From positions 94,908,244 to 94,972,243 of the forward strand of contig NC_058521.1 of assembly GCF_904849725.1 (NCBI RefSeq): DNA of 64,000 nt. The letters are read 5' to 3'. The position numbers and the translations under genes are program-made. Positions 36,184-47,213 of this stretch are shown here, in pieces; positions within the stretch are counted from its first letter, which is position 1, and each line of letters starts with the position of its first letter. The notes below the pieces were generated by a model. It searched no databases and was not told where the DNA came from. It saw only the letters and a program-made list of their open reading frames with translations. This DNA is from Hordeum vulgare subsp. vulgare. Taxonomy: Eukaryota; Streptophyta; Magnoliopsida; Poales; Poaceae.

Positions 36184-36790
36184 GTGGTGGGTGGTGCAGG
36201 GCTCGGTGGTGAGTGGCGCTGGGGGAGGGAAATGAGGGGTGAGCGAGGGCTGCGTGGGGTGGGAGAGCGAGCGAGGGGAGGCCTCGCTCGTGGGGTTGGT
36301 GGATCTGGGGAGGGTTCAATGGGAGGTGGGGGAACAAGGGGATCCTCGTGGGGATGGGGTGGTGGCTCAGAGGGAGTGAGGGAATGAGGGCTGGGTGGTG
36401 GGCCAGGTGTGGTGGGGGGTTTATACCCCCTAGGTAGTTGGGCCGGTTTGGGTAGGTTTAGATGGGCCGGTAGGCCCAGCTAAGGTGTGGTTTATTTCCT
36501 TTTTTGTTTTATTTTTATATTTATCTTTTTTTATTTTTTATTTTATTTTATTTATTTTCAGTTTTAGTTTTATTTTATTTTAGTGAACTTAAATACCTTA
36601 AAAAATAATGGTTCCTAAAGGGCAATTTCCTATGTAATATTTGACACACACCGAACATTTTTATTTTGACATCGAAAAACTTTTATCGTTCGACTTTATT
36701 TTAAATTTGAATTTGAACGGGGTTTGAACCAACGCGAGTTTAACAACAGTAATCACGGTGACGTGGCATCATTAGCAAATAATTACTGTA

Positions 36791-36854
36791 TATGTGACGC
36801 AGGAATTCATGCTGAGGATGTCACAGTTGCATACGTGACGCGGGAATTCATGCT
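36791..36854 (+). repeat. Flanking-DNA patch at the chromovirus LTR end
   Basis: A 23-bp block (36791-36813) inside the LTR nearly duplicates the block just outside it (36832-36854), with two mismatches (TATGTGACGCAGG against TACGTGACGCGGG). In the other LTR copy this place has 31 different bases (about 4421-4451). The outermost LTR bases, GAGGATGTCACA, remain between the copies. Confidence 0.75.
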
Positions 36855-37471
36855 TTACCTATTTTGTAGTTTTTATGTTTTTATGTTGTATAGACATATA
36901 TATTTATGTGTCATGCTGTGAGACAGTAAGTTCATCCCAATAATTTGTTTTGTCTCACTTCACATTTCTTATTGCTGAATATTTTACTTACGCGATGACT
37001 AGCGATTTAACCGCATTCCTGACAGATTGGGCCCACCGGTCAGCCATGGTATGTTTTACTAAGGCCCCGTTAGATATACATGCTTGTTTTTCTCGATCTT
37101 CTCCGCCCAACTTACGTAGGATTGGGCTGCTGTTTCGATTGAATCGATGCATGCAGAAAAGTAGAATGCAACCAGCTGTAGGCAATAACTACCCATTGAT
37201 GTATGTGTGCTTGGTTGGTTGCATGGAGGGCAACCGGCTGTTGCGATGCTTTGGAATAACCGCGAATTAATCTAGCTGGTTGTTTCTACATTCAAAATTC
37301 AAGGATCTTTGTGTTTTGGTTGGTGGGGCTAATAAACCCGGACGGCGGTCGTACGTGTCCACGCACCGCTCCCCTCCCACACACGTCTTTTCGCATTTCC
37401 TCTGCCCTCAACCGTTCCCCATCTCCCCAACAGAGAAAACCACCGCCAACCACCATGCCACCGGCGATGCC
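36826..37471. other. Pre-insertion flank, no gene seen
   Basis: This is the DNA beyond the right end of the chromovirus. It contains TACGTGACGCGGGAATTCATGCT (36832-36854 region), a near copy of which sits inside the LTR end. I see no ORF with a recognisable product and no terminal inverted repeat. A GC-rich stretch from about 37340 leads into the decayed coding sequence. Confidence 0.5.
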
Positions 37472-38169
37472 ATGGGCATAAGCCTAGGCTGGCAGCAGGC
37501 TGTTGAATATCTGGCTGGCGACAACAAGGAGATCCGCGAGCAGCTTCGTGGAATCGCGTGGTGGTTCCCAACCATGGCGATGATGCACAACCACGCGCTT
37601 GGCCTTGTCAAGGTCATGTGCTATGACGAGAAGGCACGTGCGTTCCCCACTAGCTAAGGCATCCCCCCTCCATCGTCCTGCTTTGGGCAATGCGGCTGGT
37701 GCAGCGCTCCCTCGACCTGAGGCAGCGCAAAGGTGGTGGATGTATCGCTCCTCCAAGATGATGTCACCGCAGCCGAATCCTACACGCCTCGCCTCGAGGA
37801 CGGAGAGCATCACCGATGTCGTCCCCATCATCCCCGCACCCATCAACACCACTTATTGGGACCGCAAGAATCCAACAGTCATCTTCCCCTACAACTGTGA
37901 GCGAGAAAGCGAGCCATCTAGGGTGACAGAGGTGTAGATGGTCGCGTCCTCGCGGCCAAAGAGGGTGACCAAGACCTCCCCATTGCCATGGACGAGCTGC
38001 CGAAGATGCCAGTTGCGTCGGTCGTCATCAAGCACGAGATGGTGGATGCGGATGCAGATGGGTGAAGGAACAGGGGGACAAGAAGAAGAAGACAGGGGCG
38101 AAGAAGAAGCCTGGTGAAGTGGAGGTGCTGCGTCGCTCGGAGCGCCTGAAGCTGCTCAAGAAGAACTGA
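37472..38169 (+). pseudogene. Decayed unrecognised coding sequence
   Basis: Coherent protein-like stretches follow one another in shifting frames. They are MGISLGWQQAVEYLAGDN to MCYDEKARAFPTS (37472-37657), AKVVDVSLLQDDVTAAESY (about 37726-37800), INTTYWDRKNPTVIFPYNC (about 37845-37900), VDGRVLAAKEGDQDLPIAMD with KMPVASVVIKHEM (about 37933-38060), and a Lys-rich end GAKKKPGEVEVLRRSERLKL closing in KKN and TGA at 38167-38169. At least four frame changes are needed to join them. Codon third positions are GC-rich, as in many grass genes and unlike the AT-rich DNA after it. The basic tail could be a nuclear or DNA-contact tail. I do not recognise the family. It lies beside a MULE-type transposase, so capture by that transposon is possible. 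Confidence 0.5.
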
Positions 38170-38676
38170 AGAAATGCAGCTGCTGAAGCTAGACGTACTA
38201 CTGTTCTGGTTAGGTATGCTGGTATATTTTAGCATATAAGTTAGATAAATATTTTAGTTAGGTGTGCTGGTATATATATAGTTCAGCATATAAGTTATGT
38301 CTAATGGAGTGATGTCAAGCAAGAACTATGTTGCTATGTTCCACTAGCTACAACCTGATATGCCCATGTGTACTACTTTCTTAAAATAGCATGCAATAAG
38401 TTGTAGGTGGACGTACAGAAATTAAAGGTTTCAACTAAGAGATCAATTCACTCGACAAACACATAATGTACTTCAGTACACAAATTACTTCAAGTTCATC
38501 TAAGTACACAAATCCCCAAATCAGAAAAAATCCCTAACCCTAACCCTGGGTGGAAAGGAACAAACTTACGCATGTGTTCTACTCTTCTTCCTGCCCTACA
38601 ATTCTGCACATGATAGCAGACAAGTTAACTTAATGAATGGTAAGGTTGAAAAAAAATAGACAATGCATATAAACAC
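38170..38676. other. AT-rich spacer, no gene
   Basis: There is an imperfect direct repeat of TGCTGGTATAT and CAGCATATAAGTTA-like blocks near 38216-38300, and a two-unit telomere-like string CCCTAACCCTAACCCT near 38531-38546. Nothing coding is seen. Confidence 0.5.
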
Positions 38677-41467
38677 TTACTTATTATGAAGTTTGCAATT
38701 CTTGTTGCATTTAGTGTGTCCTAGAAATTTGCATGCCCTGCACTGGATTTTTATCTCGTCATAAGAAAGTGGTCTACCATTTTTCGACACCGGGTGCTTC
38801 TCATCTAACTTTGTTGCACCTTTACTTGATACTTTCATAGGATCTTGAACTGCAATCACGTCACCTTCACCATCCTATACATATTCAAGTGCACACTTAC
38901 TGAGATCAGATGTTCTGTTACTCATTTTTTCCTATAGAAGATCATACTCATTGCTCTTCGCTATGACGGCCTTCAAGCTATCATGTAACTGATCCCACAG
39001 AGCTAGGTGTTTGCATGCCGCATGCATAGCTTCTGACGCTAACACACTGACTTGGCTATATTTCATTCTTTCTTCTGCCCCAGTCCAACCAAATCCCAAC
39101 AAATCGCTTGTGTGCCTCGCGGGGAGTCCCAGTCTTGCTTGTTTAGTGAACTGAACAAGAACTAAACACTTTGGTATTTAGGATATATTCAGGTACTTAA
39201 GTACATGGAATATGTGATTGCAAGGTAGACCCTTTCGAATCATTCCTCTACACCTTCACCTTATAGTTTCTGCGGACTTTACTGGTGTATACTTCACCAA
39301 AAAATGGCTATGCCGGTTGTTCTTCCAACACACGATGAACTGTTGTGATTCGTCTCCAACCATTCTTTCTACAACCTCCATGCTGCCAACCTTTCTAAGA
39401 TCATCTTGCAACATATTGAAGTTTGCTGGAGTGAATACATGAGAAGCAGCTACCTCAAGTTCCCTGCAGCTAGTAACTGGCACTGATAGAGTCTGTGATA
39501 CTCTGCAGTCATCTCGTGCCTCGTTCTCACGGATACGTACAACGGTGTTATCATAGTGCAAAATCATATCCACCAGGGTCATTTCACCGTCTAGGTGGAG
39601 GTGAAGGCATGAGTTCAAACTTTCACTTCTCTGGTTGCTTTTCATGCCAAGCCGAAACCCGTGTGTTAGATAAGTTGCGGCCCACAGGCTCCGTTTCTTA
39701 TATATCCTTCTCAACCAAGTTACTGCTTTTTTACTGCCATCTTTTCGCAAACGCGTGCCATCTCTCCTCAAATGTGACTGTGGACGTGGTGTAGTACAAA
39801 AGAGTTCGGAACTAGTTCAAGGACTTGTGACTGAGGTGAATCTTCATATTTTTTTCTATATGCCATGTACATATACGGTGCCACACATGTGGCAAGACTT
39901 CGCGAATTGCCCTGATCCTCGTAGCATCAGCGTCCATGATTACACTATTCGGCAGCTTCTCACACATGGATCTCAAAAAATTTAGCAGCAGCCAGACATA
40001 TGTCCATTCGGTCTCTTCGGAAACTATGGCGCAAGCAAAAAAAAGTCTTCCAGTGATTGTTAAGACCAACAAAAGGTATCAATGGCATACGATAGCGATT
40101 CAGCTTGTACATGTTGTCAAATACAACCACGTCACCGAAGTCCTCATAGTCCTGACGAGACTCGGAGTCACACCAGAACATTCTATTCATATGTCCTTCT
40201 TTATCTAGCATGTACTTGAAAAAGAAGCTAGGATTCCTCTCTTTCCTACTGGACATGATGCCTATGGGTGTGGCAACATATCCTTTTGAAAGCAGCTTCC
40301 TCTTCTCCCTGGAGCAAGGTTGTATATATCATGCCTCGTAAAACCAACACCGCCATACCATGCATGTTTACTGATGAAGGAATCCATAATAGTGTGAATT
40401 ATTATCCCTGTGGCACCCATGGACATTATCTGAAACTTCTGGTACTCTTTGTTTTTTCTATGGGACCAAAGAAAAGGTACTTCGCCGGTCTTGCTAACAT
40501 ATGGCTATGCTTGTCCTCGAAACTTCCAACATACCAAACTCCACGCTTTTCATCAAGCTTCATGGTCAGCTGTGCTTCGTAGTTGCAGCGTGACTCCGGT
40601 CTCACCCTACGGTTGCATCCTTCCTCGGTTAGCAATCTGTTGTCACGTTTCCCTTCTCTGGAACAAACATACCACCACAAACGCATATGATGTGACTCTA
40701 TTCTGTTATACCTGACCTTATCCTTTCTAATATTGAAACCATTATCTTTAGCATAGATGTTGTAGAAGACGAACATAGCTTCTGCAGACACCAAAGTCAT
40801 TTCTCTTATCTTCATGAACATATCCCTCTGATCCATCTGCATGCGTACTATCTTGGACATTCTCTTTCCCCTCATCTTCTGTCACCTGAACAATGAAAAC
40901 ATAGCCATGATTTTTTACATGGTTTAACATTATTTCCATACAACATTGAGCTCATACATACCTCACTCATGTTGACCAACGAGTGCGACTCTCCAGAATC
41001 AGGTGCATCTACTGATTCGTCTTCAAGGTCTGTCTCCGCATCAGATTCACCATAATAGTCGTAAGCGTTATGAGATCCTCAAATTAGCTGAAATAATGAA
41101 CAAAAATACATAAGTAATTATCATATAATATTCCACAAAATATTCGATTTGCATGCCCCAACAAAATATTCCACTTCCCTACCTGACTAATGTAATTTTC
41201 ATTAGAGACCTCAGAGTTGTTTTCCTCAATATCATCATCCACGTCCATCTAGAAATTTCCAATACAGAAATATAATGTTGTTGGATGCCACAAAATTGTT
41301 TACAACATGATAATGCCACTCACATTAACATCTTCCCCTACGTTCCGATTCTCTGCCCAATCTCCACTATCTGAATTTTCATCATCTGACCAATCATGTA
41401 TCCAGTCTTTCAGCAGTTCTCCAAACTCCATATCTATCATGATATCAGTTAACTCACTGTCCACCAT
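38677..41467 (-). pseudogene. MULE/FAR1-type transposase gene, decayed
   Basis: On the minus strand an acidic N-terminus starts at ATG 41467-41465 (MVDSELTDIMIDMEFGELL) with a plausible donor AATGTGAGT near 41332. Further acidic exons end in consensus-like donors (ISQ then GTAGGG near 41183; MSE then GTATGT near 40962). Next come a FAR1 DNA-binding domain (FYNIYAKDNGFNIRKDK to about 40426), a MULE transposase core (NPSFFFKYMLDKEGHM, FWCDSESRQDYEDFGDVVVFD, ICTWHIEKNMKIHL) and a SWIM zinc-finger region. The first SWIM Cys codon has become TGA (39258-39256), with RKGLPCNHIF still after it. A Lys-rich tail closes at 38677. Frameshifts near 40450 and 39960-39820 also break it. I could not find terminal inverted repeats. 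FAR1-related host genes share these domains, but the decay favours a transposon. Confidence 0.75.
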
Positions 41468-42240
41468 TTTTCTTACAACAAATAATAAGTATCATCATAA
41501 GATACGTGAACCGTAGTTAGGTATATGCCCACGGCACCCGTCCTGGTCACTTTAGATCGCAAGGATGAGCACTACCGAAAGTAGATAAGTGATAGCATGC
41601 GCCGCCGTGTACCTAGGTTGGCCGCCGCAGGAAATAACGATAGCCGTCATGCACAAAACAAATGGCAACTGACGCTACGTTAACCCTAGACACAAGGAAC
41701 CCACTTTAGGCGACGTGGTGACTTTGTAAGACGAGGAACAACTCTACAGGAACAAGATTCGCGATCGCATGTGCCTCCCGATAGCTAGGTTACCCGCTAG
41801 CATGAAAACAATGCTAGAACCTCCCATGCTACCGCCACGATCGAGAGAAATGTGTGTGGGGGGGTCGTCAAAGAGATGTGGTACCTGGGAGCGCTAGAGG
41901 TTGACGACGGTGTCGCGCGTTGTCGGCCGAGATCGTTGCCGATGAGATCGCCGCCGTTGAAATTCAAAGGACCTCAACTAGGGTAACGCGTGAATGATGA
42001 AGCTACGTGATTGAGGGAGGTCAGTTAATGATGAGTGGTAGGTCGTATGTGCTCGTGGGGTCATGGGAATTTTTTTCGAGGGATGTTACTGTATCTATAC
42101 GATATGGGTTCTACAAGTTATACGGGGCTTGGATCCTGGCTCTATGGGGCTTAGATATGGGCTACGACGGGCTAGACAAAATAAAACTGGCGGGGTCAAG
42201 AATACCCCTCCGAAACCGAACGAGGGGGAGTAGAGATGCA
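41468..42240. other. Region between the MULE gene and the Reina-like element
   Basis: It probably holds the upstream region of the transposase gene and an unseen transposon end. I see no ORF with a recognisable product. The sequence changes to retroelement gag near 42240-42260. Confidence 0.4.
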
Positions 42241-42830
42241 GGGCTCGGTGCCGCTAATGCTCAAACATGAAGGCACTATCTATGCATACAAGAGAAGGTT
42301 CCTTCAGTTAGTATATCAGGTCCGACTATATGACCCGGCAATCAGTGATACATTCTTGGTCACACGGTTCATTTTAGGATTGAAAGAAGAATTGCGTGGA
42401 GCAGTGGAGATTCAGTTCCCACTCACAATGTAGCAGCTTCAGCATTTGCATGAGTTCAAGAGGGAACTCTCCTTCGAGCTCGGGCACCACGAATGTTTCG
42501 GAAAACCAGTGTCACTAAACCTGACATTAGAGGGGGGCACACTTCAGGGGATATCTGGCATGCACGACAAATGAAGGAGTACCTCATGCAAATGGTTTGT
42601 GTTTTGGTTGTGGTGAGAAGTTTCCCCAGGTCAGACTTGTGCGAAACCTGCGACGGCTCAAGAAAATTCCATTGCCAACACTGATTCTAATGTAGATCGG
42701 ATACCTGATGCGGTGTTGGACGCTATTGTTGTGCAAGAAGTGGTCGGGAAAGAGCTCATATTATCGGTTAATGCTCTCTCAAGGGCAGATCATCCCAAAA
42801 CAATTCGACTCACAACAATGGTGGGAAATT
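42240..42830 (+). pseudogene. gag C-terminal part of the Reina-like element
   Basis: The frame from 42236 gives YKRRFLQLVYQVRLYDPAIS and FILGLKEELRGAVEIQFP, the gag domain end. Near 42590-42650 CFGCGEKF marks the nucleocapsid zinc knuckle, after which a small indel shifts the frame. No start exists because the 5' side is lost. Confidence 0.7.
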
Positions 42831-42832
42831 GA

Positions 42833-43159
42833 GTGGTTATAATCCTCCTCGACTCCAGTAGTACTCATAGTTTCATTGATGGAGCTATCCTTGACAGGCT
42901 GATACTACACCCACAACCTTTGCAGACTGCTCTGTCCGTTAAAGTAGTTAATGGAGAGGTGTTACCTTGTACTACTGAACTTCCCGAACTCACCTGGTGG
43001 ATACATGGCAACACTTTAAGTTACCCCTTAAAAGTGGTGGAATTAGGAGGACATGACATCATTCTAGGAATCAATGGGTTGGAACAATGGAGTTCTATGA
43101 CTTGCCATTGGAAGGAAAATGGGTTCAGTTCAATTATAAAGAGACAGAAAAAAACCTGA
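42833..43159 (+). pseudogene. Retroviral-type protease of the Reina-like element
   Basis: Here are LLDSSSTHSFIDGAI, with DSS in place of the usual DSGA/DSGS active site, and LGGHDIILGINGLEQW, the conserved second half. The Gly to Ser change at the catalytic turn would likely inactivate it. The frame is closed upstream by TGA just before 42833. Confidence 0.75.
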
Positions 43160-43197
43160 AGGGCATTCAAACCCAAGAACCGACAGTGTTGTAGAGA

Positions 43198-44640
43198 ATG
43201 TCAGTTGATCAAGTGTTGAAATGGGAGAAAGGAAATGATATATGGGCTACTACCTTAGTTATGCCCAAGGAAAGTTCAAATTTAGTAGCCCCTCCTGAAT
43301 CTATACAACAACTCATTATTGAGTATCAAGACATATTTCAAGAGCCAAAGATACTTCCTCCCCATAGGACTTTTCACCATGCAATCCATATCGTTCCTGA
43401 TGCTCAACCAGTTAATTCGAGGCCTTATAAATACTCACGTGTGCAGAAAGATGATGTAGAGAGGCAAGTGGAGTAAATGCTTAACACTCGGCTAATCACA
43501 CCTAGAATGAGTCCCTTTGCATCCTTTGTTCTCTTGGTTAAAAACAAGGATGGCTCATGGAGATTTTGCATTGATTATAGAAAATTAAGTGCTATCACTG
43601 AAAAACAAATTTCGTATGCCAATTGTGGAAAGACTATGGGGTGAGCTAGCTGGCAAAACTTACTTTTCCAAGATAGATCTAAAGGCTGGGTACCATCAAA
43701 TTGGAATTGTTCCTGAAGATGAGTTCAAAAATGCCTTTAAGACACACCTGGGACAATACCAATTTAAGGCCATGCCTTTTGGTTTGGCAATGGCCCCATC
43801 AACATTCCAGTGTGAAATGTACTATGTGTTTGCACCATATATTAGGAAGTTTCTTCTGGTCTTTATGGATGGTATTTTAGTTTTCAGTCCCACTTTGGAA
43901 GAGCACAAGGAGAAATTAAGGGTGGTGTTTCAACTACTTAGATAGCATCAATTTTATGCAAAAGAATCCAAGTCATCCTTTACTCAGACTCAGCTGGAAT
44001 ATTTGGGGCATATCATCTCTGAGAAAGGGGTGCATACAGACCCATCCAAGACAGATGATATGGTCAAGTGGCGAGTGCCAACTACCCCTACTGAGCTGAG
44101 AGGGTTCTTGGGGCTGACCGGCTACTACAGGAAATTTATAGAGGGCTATGTGGTTTTGGCTAGACCATTAGTAGTCTTGCTTCAGAAGAAAGCCTTTCAA
44201 TGGGGCGAGGAGGCCACTCTAGCTTTCCAAGCTTTAAAAAAGGCAATGACCTCTACTCATGTGCTGCTTTTACCTAATTTCATGAAACAATTCACAATAG
44301 AGACAAATGCAAGTGCCACTGGCATTGGAGCAGTGTTAGCTCAAGAAGCACACCCTATAGAATTTTATAGCAAGGCTTCGAGTGTGCAAAACCAGCAACT
44401 CCCCATTCATGAGAAAGAATTTTTTGGCTATCATCATGGTTGCGGAGAGATGGAGAGCTTATTTAAGCGGGGGTGGGGGATTTTATTATTAAGACTGATC
44501 ACTAGAGTCTTTCTCATTTAGGGGATCAAGTGATGTCCACTTAATTGCAAAGAAAAGCGATGACAAAATTGGTCGGATTGGAATTCAAATTTCAGTATAA
44601 GAAAGGTGTGAAGAATGTGGCTATTGATACTTTGTCCAGG
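43198..44640 (+). pseudogene. Reverse transcriptase and RNase H of the Reina-like element
   Basis: RT motifs are VPDAQPVNSRPYKYSRVQ (43400), SPFASFVLLVKNKDGSWRFC (43510), FSKIDLKAGYHQIGI (43665) and AMPFGLAMAPSTFQC (43770). The catalytic box reads FMDG instead of YxDD (codon 43871-43873 is GGT, Gly), so polymerase activity is lost. RNase H begins ALKKAMTSTHVLLLPNF with IETNASATGIGAVLAQE (44300), where the usual first Asp (TDAS) is Asn. Frame changes fall at about 43475, 43590, 43950 and 44450. Confidence 0.85.
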
Positions 44641-45780
44641 ATGGGTCATCTCATGGAAACTCAGTTAGTTTGCCACACTCAACCAAGATGGCGCAAGAGG
44701 TGTGAAATTCTTATATAATGGATAATGAAGCACAACAACTTCTGCAGAAATTGGCCCTATCCTCACAGTCTGTGGATGGCTACAATATACAGCAGGGAAT
44801 TATTCACTATCGAGGAAGGATTTTGCTAGGGGCCAATACAGACTTCAAAACTAAAGTTATTTCCAACTTCCACTCAAGTGCAATAGGGGGACACTCTAGA
44901 ATCCAAGCAACATACCAAAGTGTCAAGAAATTTTTTTGCTGGACAAACCTGAAACAAGATGTGTAAGACTTTGTCAAACAATGTGGAGTGTGTCAGGAAG
45001 CCAAACATGAACATTGCGGGTCTCCTAATTTTTTAAATCCATTGTCTGCACCCCACGGGCTTTGGTTGGATATTACAATGGATTTCATTGAGGGCCTACC
45101 TAAATCCAATGGTTACTCCTCTATACTTGTGGTGGTCGACAGATTTACAAAATATAGTCATTTTATCCCACTCAAGCACCCATTCACTGCCCTTGTTGTA
45201 GCAAGAGCATTTTGGATCAAGTGGTCAAATTACATGGCCCTCCCAAAACCATTATGTGTGACACATATCATATTCTAGTGCCTTTTGGAAAGAGCTGTTC
45301 AAATTATGGGACACTAAATTGTTGATGAGCGCAACCTACCACCCACAAACTGATGGACAAAGTGAAAGATTAAATCAATGCCTAGTAATGTATTTGAGAT
45401 GTGTTGTGCATGATCATCCCAAATAGTGGCAATCTTGGCTTTCTGTGCCAGAATTCTGGTATAACACTATCAACCCCACCTCATTGGGATGTTCTCCTTC
45501 TAAAGCTCTTTATGGACATGAACCTAAATGTGGTACATTTCCTATTAACTCCTCTTCTCCACGCTCGGATGTGCAACAGTGGATTACTGAAAATCAAGCT
45601 CGGTGTGACCAGCTCAAGGAACATCTCTTGAGAGCTCATAATAGGATAAAACATTATGTTGAGCAACGCAGGAGTTAGAGAGAGTTTCGAGTAGGATACA
45701 CGGTGTACCTCAAGTTACAACTCTATGCCCAACATTCAGTGGCCAACAGGCCCTGTCCCAAATTGGCTCTTAAGTTCTTT
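44641..45780 (+). pseudogene. Integrase of the Reina-like element
   Basis: The zinc-binding part has SSAIGGHSRIQATYQSVKKFF and FVKQCGVCQEAKHEH (44870-45010). The core has MDFIEGLPKSNGYSSILVV and VDRFTKYSHFIPLK (first Asp kept). The second Asp region near 45265 is damaged. HPQTDGQSERLN (45345) keeps the catalytic Glu. At least three stops or frameshifts interrupt it. Confidence 0.8.
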
Positions 45781-46135
45781 AGTTCTTTTTAAATGCTTGA
45801 AAGAACTGGACCAGTGGCATACAAACTATAGTTACTTGATGAAGCAATGATTCACCCAATATTTCATGTCTCCCAATTGAAAGAACATGTACCTGACCAC
45901 ACTCCAGTCTTCCATTAAATACCAACACAAGTGGATTTTTCTAGTTCAGACCTGCAACCTGACGAAATTTTGGACAAGAGATTGGTTAAAGAGGGCAACA
46001 ATGCTCATTTGCATATCTTGGTGAAATGGTCAACCTTACCAGTTTCACGGCCACTTGGAAAGACTATGATGCATTGCGCGTACATTATCCAGCGGCACCA
46101 ACTTGGGGACAAGTTGTTTCTTGAGGGGAGCACCT
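45781..46135 (+). pseudogene. Integrase tail and chromodomain of the Reina-like element
   Basis: HPIFHVSQLKEHVPDHTPVF leads to DLQPDEILDKRLV and LVKWSTLPVS, then in another frame WKDYDALRVHYPAAPTWGQ, a chromodomain-like C-terminus. A purine tract (GAGGGGAGCACC, about 46123-46134) follows directly and acts as the PPT. Confidence 0.7.
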
Positions 46136-46460
46136 GTCAGCACTATGACTACATCTACTATGGGCCTACCGTCAGGAAGACACAAGGAGTAAACAAGGGA
46201 ATGTGTTTAGGCCTAGCCCAGGGTCTAGTGCGAGTGTCGGGCCGTGCCATTGGTCCGGTGCATGTGTGTGACCTGTGAATGGGTCAGGAGGATATAACCT
46301 GGTGGTGTGTGTGTTATCGAGAGCTATGATGAGTTAATTCATTGCTCACTTTCTCTTCTTTCTCCTTCCTTCCTTCTTCTTCTTCTTCTCGACAGAAACC
46401 TCATATGTTCCCTCTTATCTATCCCCATTGCGATCTGAATATGCAAGTACATCATAGAAT
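46136..46460 (+). repeat. Probable 3' LTR of the Reina-like element
   Basis: It starts TGTCAGCACTATGAC right after the PPT-like tract. A pyrimidine-rich run (TTCTCTTCTTTCTCC and so on, 46350-46390) lies inside. There is no second copy to compare, so the far end is a guess from the usual short LTR length of this clade. Confidence 0.45.
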
Positions 46461-46989
46461 CAATTAGCACCGATTTCTCTTATGAATGGTGTATATGAAA
46501 TGATACAAACTGCCACTCATAAAAGATATGGTTGTGACCGTTTTCTTGGAGGGATGTCACCCCTGATTTTTCTTCACAAAGTTTTAGAGGATCCGGCTCC
46601 AATTGGGAGGCGGAAGTACGGTGAACGAGAACGATGTAGGCATTGAAGCATGCAGAGGAACTAGTGGCTCTCTCCACATTTCCCATTCTGTGTTCGTCAT
46701 TCCCCTTCTACAGTTGTATCTAAATTCAGCCATTGAGTAATTTATCATTAGTAAAGCTGATTTGCTCCACTAATCTTGATTCTTAGAAAGAGTGATGAAT
46801 AACATCATATTGTGGCCTTTACGTGGTGATTACGTTGTCATATCATGTTGTAAACCATTACAAGAAGTTACAAGTACATTTTATTAGAAGGAAAAGAATA
46901 GGTTTGTTACAAACGCATATTTTACCAAAAAATCCTTTCGCCCTTCTTTATAGATAAAGCAACCACCATAGCCACAAGGTTCAAGAAGG
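46461..46989. other. Unassigned spacer
   Basis: No gene is recognised. A motif GAGGATCCGGCTCCAATT (46588-46605) recalls small grass transposons, but no paired inverted repeat is evident. Confidence 0.4.
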
Positions 46990-47213
46990 TGTTAGAGATA
47001 CGACACTCAATCGATACGATGAAGAATAGAACCAATCAAAGGGACACAAGATTTTAACGTGGAAAACCCCTCCAACACGAAGGGGGAAAAACCACGGGCG
47101 CCAACCAGCCAAACTTCACTATGATCAGGAGAGGTTACAAATGCCGGGGATTACAACTGATCAACTTAAGTTGGTCTTCCTCTTTATATTAGAATTTGGA
47201 TCATAACATAACA
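46990..47213 (-). repeat. 3' LTR (224 bp) of the short-LTR Copia
   Basis: The plus strand starts TGTTAGAGATACGAC and ends CATAACATAACA, and the PPT abuts it on the right. On the minus strand it reads TGTTATGTTATG and so on. There is no partner copy in the window. Confidence 0.7.

Larger units (their letters stand above)
1467..36825 (-). mobile_element. Nested Tekay/Del-like chromovirus (Gypsy), interrupted by three insertions
   Basis: On the minus strand this reads 5' LTR (36825 to 20245), PBS to initiator tRNA-Met (20241-20230), gag, protease, RT, RNase H, integrase, chromodomain, PPT and 3' LTR (4464 to 1467 and beyond). The parts are collinear across the insertions: RNase H stops at 16073 and resumes at 6200. 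The integrase reads like the Del/Tekay chromovirus clade (GQVERVNQ, YNNSYHASLKMAPFEVLYG). LTRs begin TGTGACATCC and end GGGCGTCACA on the minus strand and are about 3.9 kb when the insertions are removed. The two LTRs differ substantially, so this is the oldest element in the left block. It is coding-dead. Confidence 0.85.
20245..36825 (-). repeat. 5' LTR of the chromovirus, split by the solo LTR and Angela insertions
   Basis: The LTR is in two parts, 20245-21199 and 33912-36825, about 3.87 kb together. The junction matches the uninterrupted copy at 1508-1520 (GCAGGGCTCATGGG there). It carries a private 68-bp tandem duplication (36048-36183). Its outer end has a copied patch of flanking host DNA (36791-36813). 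Confidence 0.88.
42240..46460 (+). mobile_element. 5'-truncated Reina-like chromovirus (Gypsy)
   Basis: It begins inside gag, so the 5' LTR, PBS and gag start are missing. The order is gag, protease, RT, RNase H, integrase, chromodomain, PPT and probable 3' LTR. The integrase stretch (HPQTDGQSERLNQCL, then WYNTINPTSLGCSPSKALYG after a stop) resembles the Reina clade, which usually has short LTRs. Stops are frequent, so it is dead. The end at about 46460 is uncertain. Confidence 0.75.

Noticed and set aside
37280..37471. Upstream extension of the decayed gene as a functional N-terminus
   Set aside because: The frame is open but the peptide before MGISLGWQQ has no coherent pattern, and the gene is frameshifted downstream.
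38531..38546. Telomere-like string CCCTAACCCTAACCCT
   Set aside because: Two units only, and the plant telomere unit is CCCTAAA. Such boxes are common in plant DNA.
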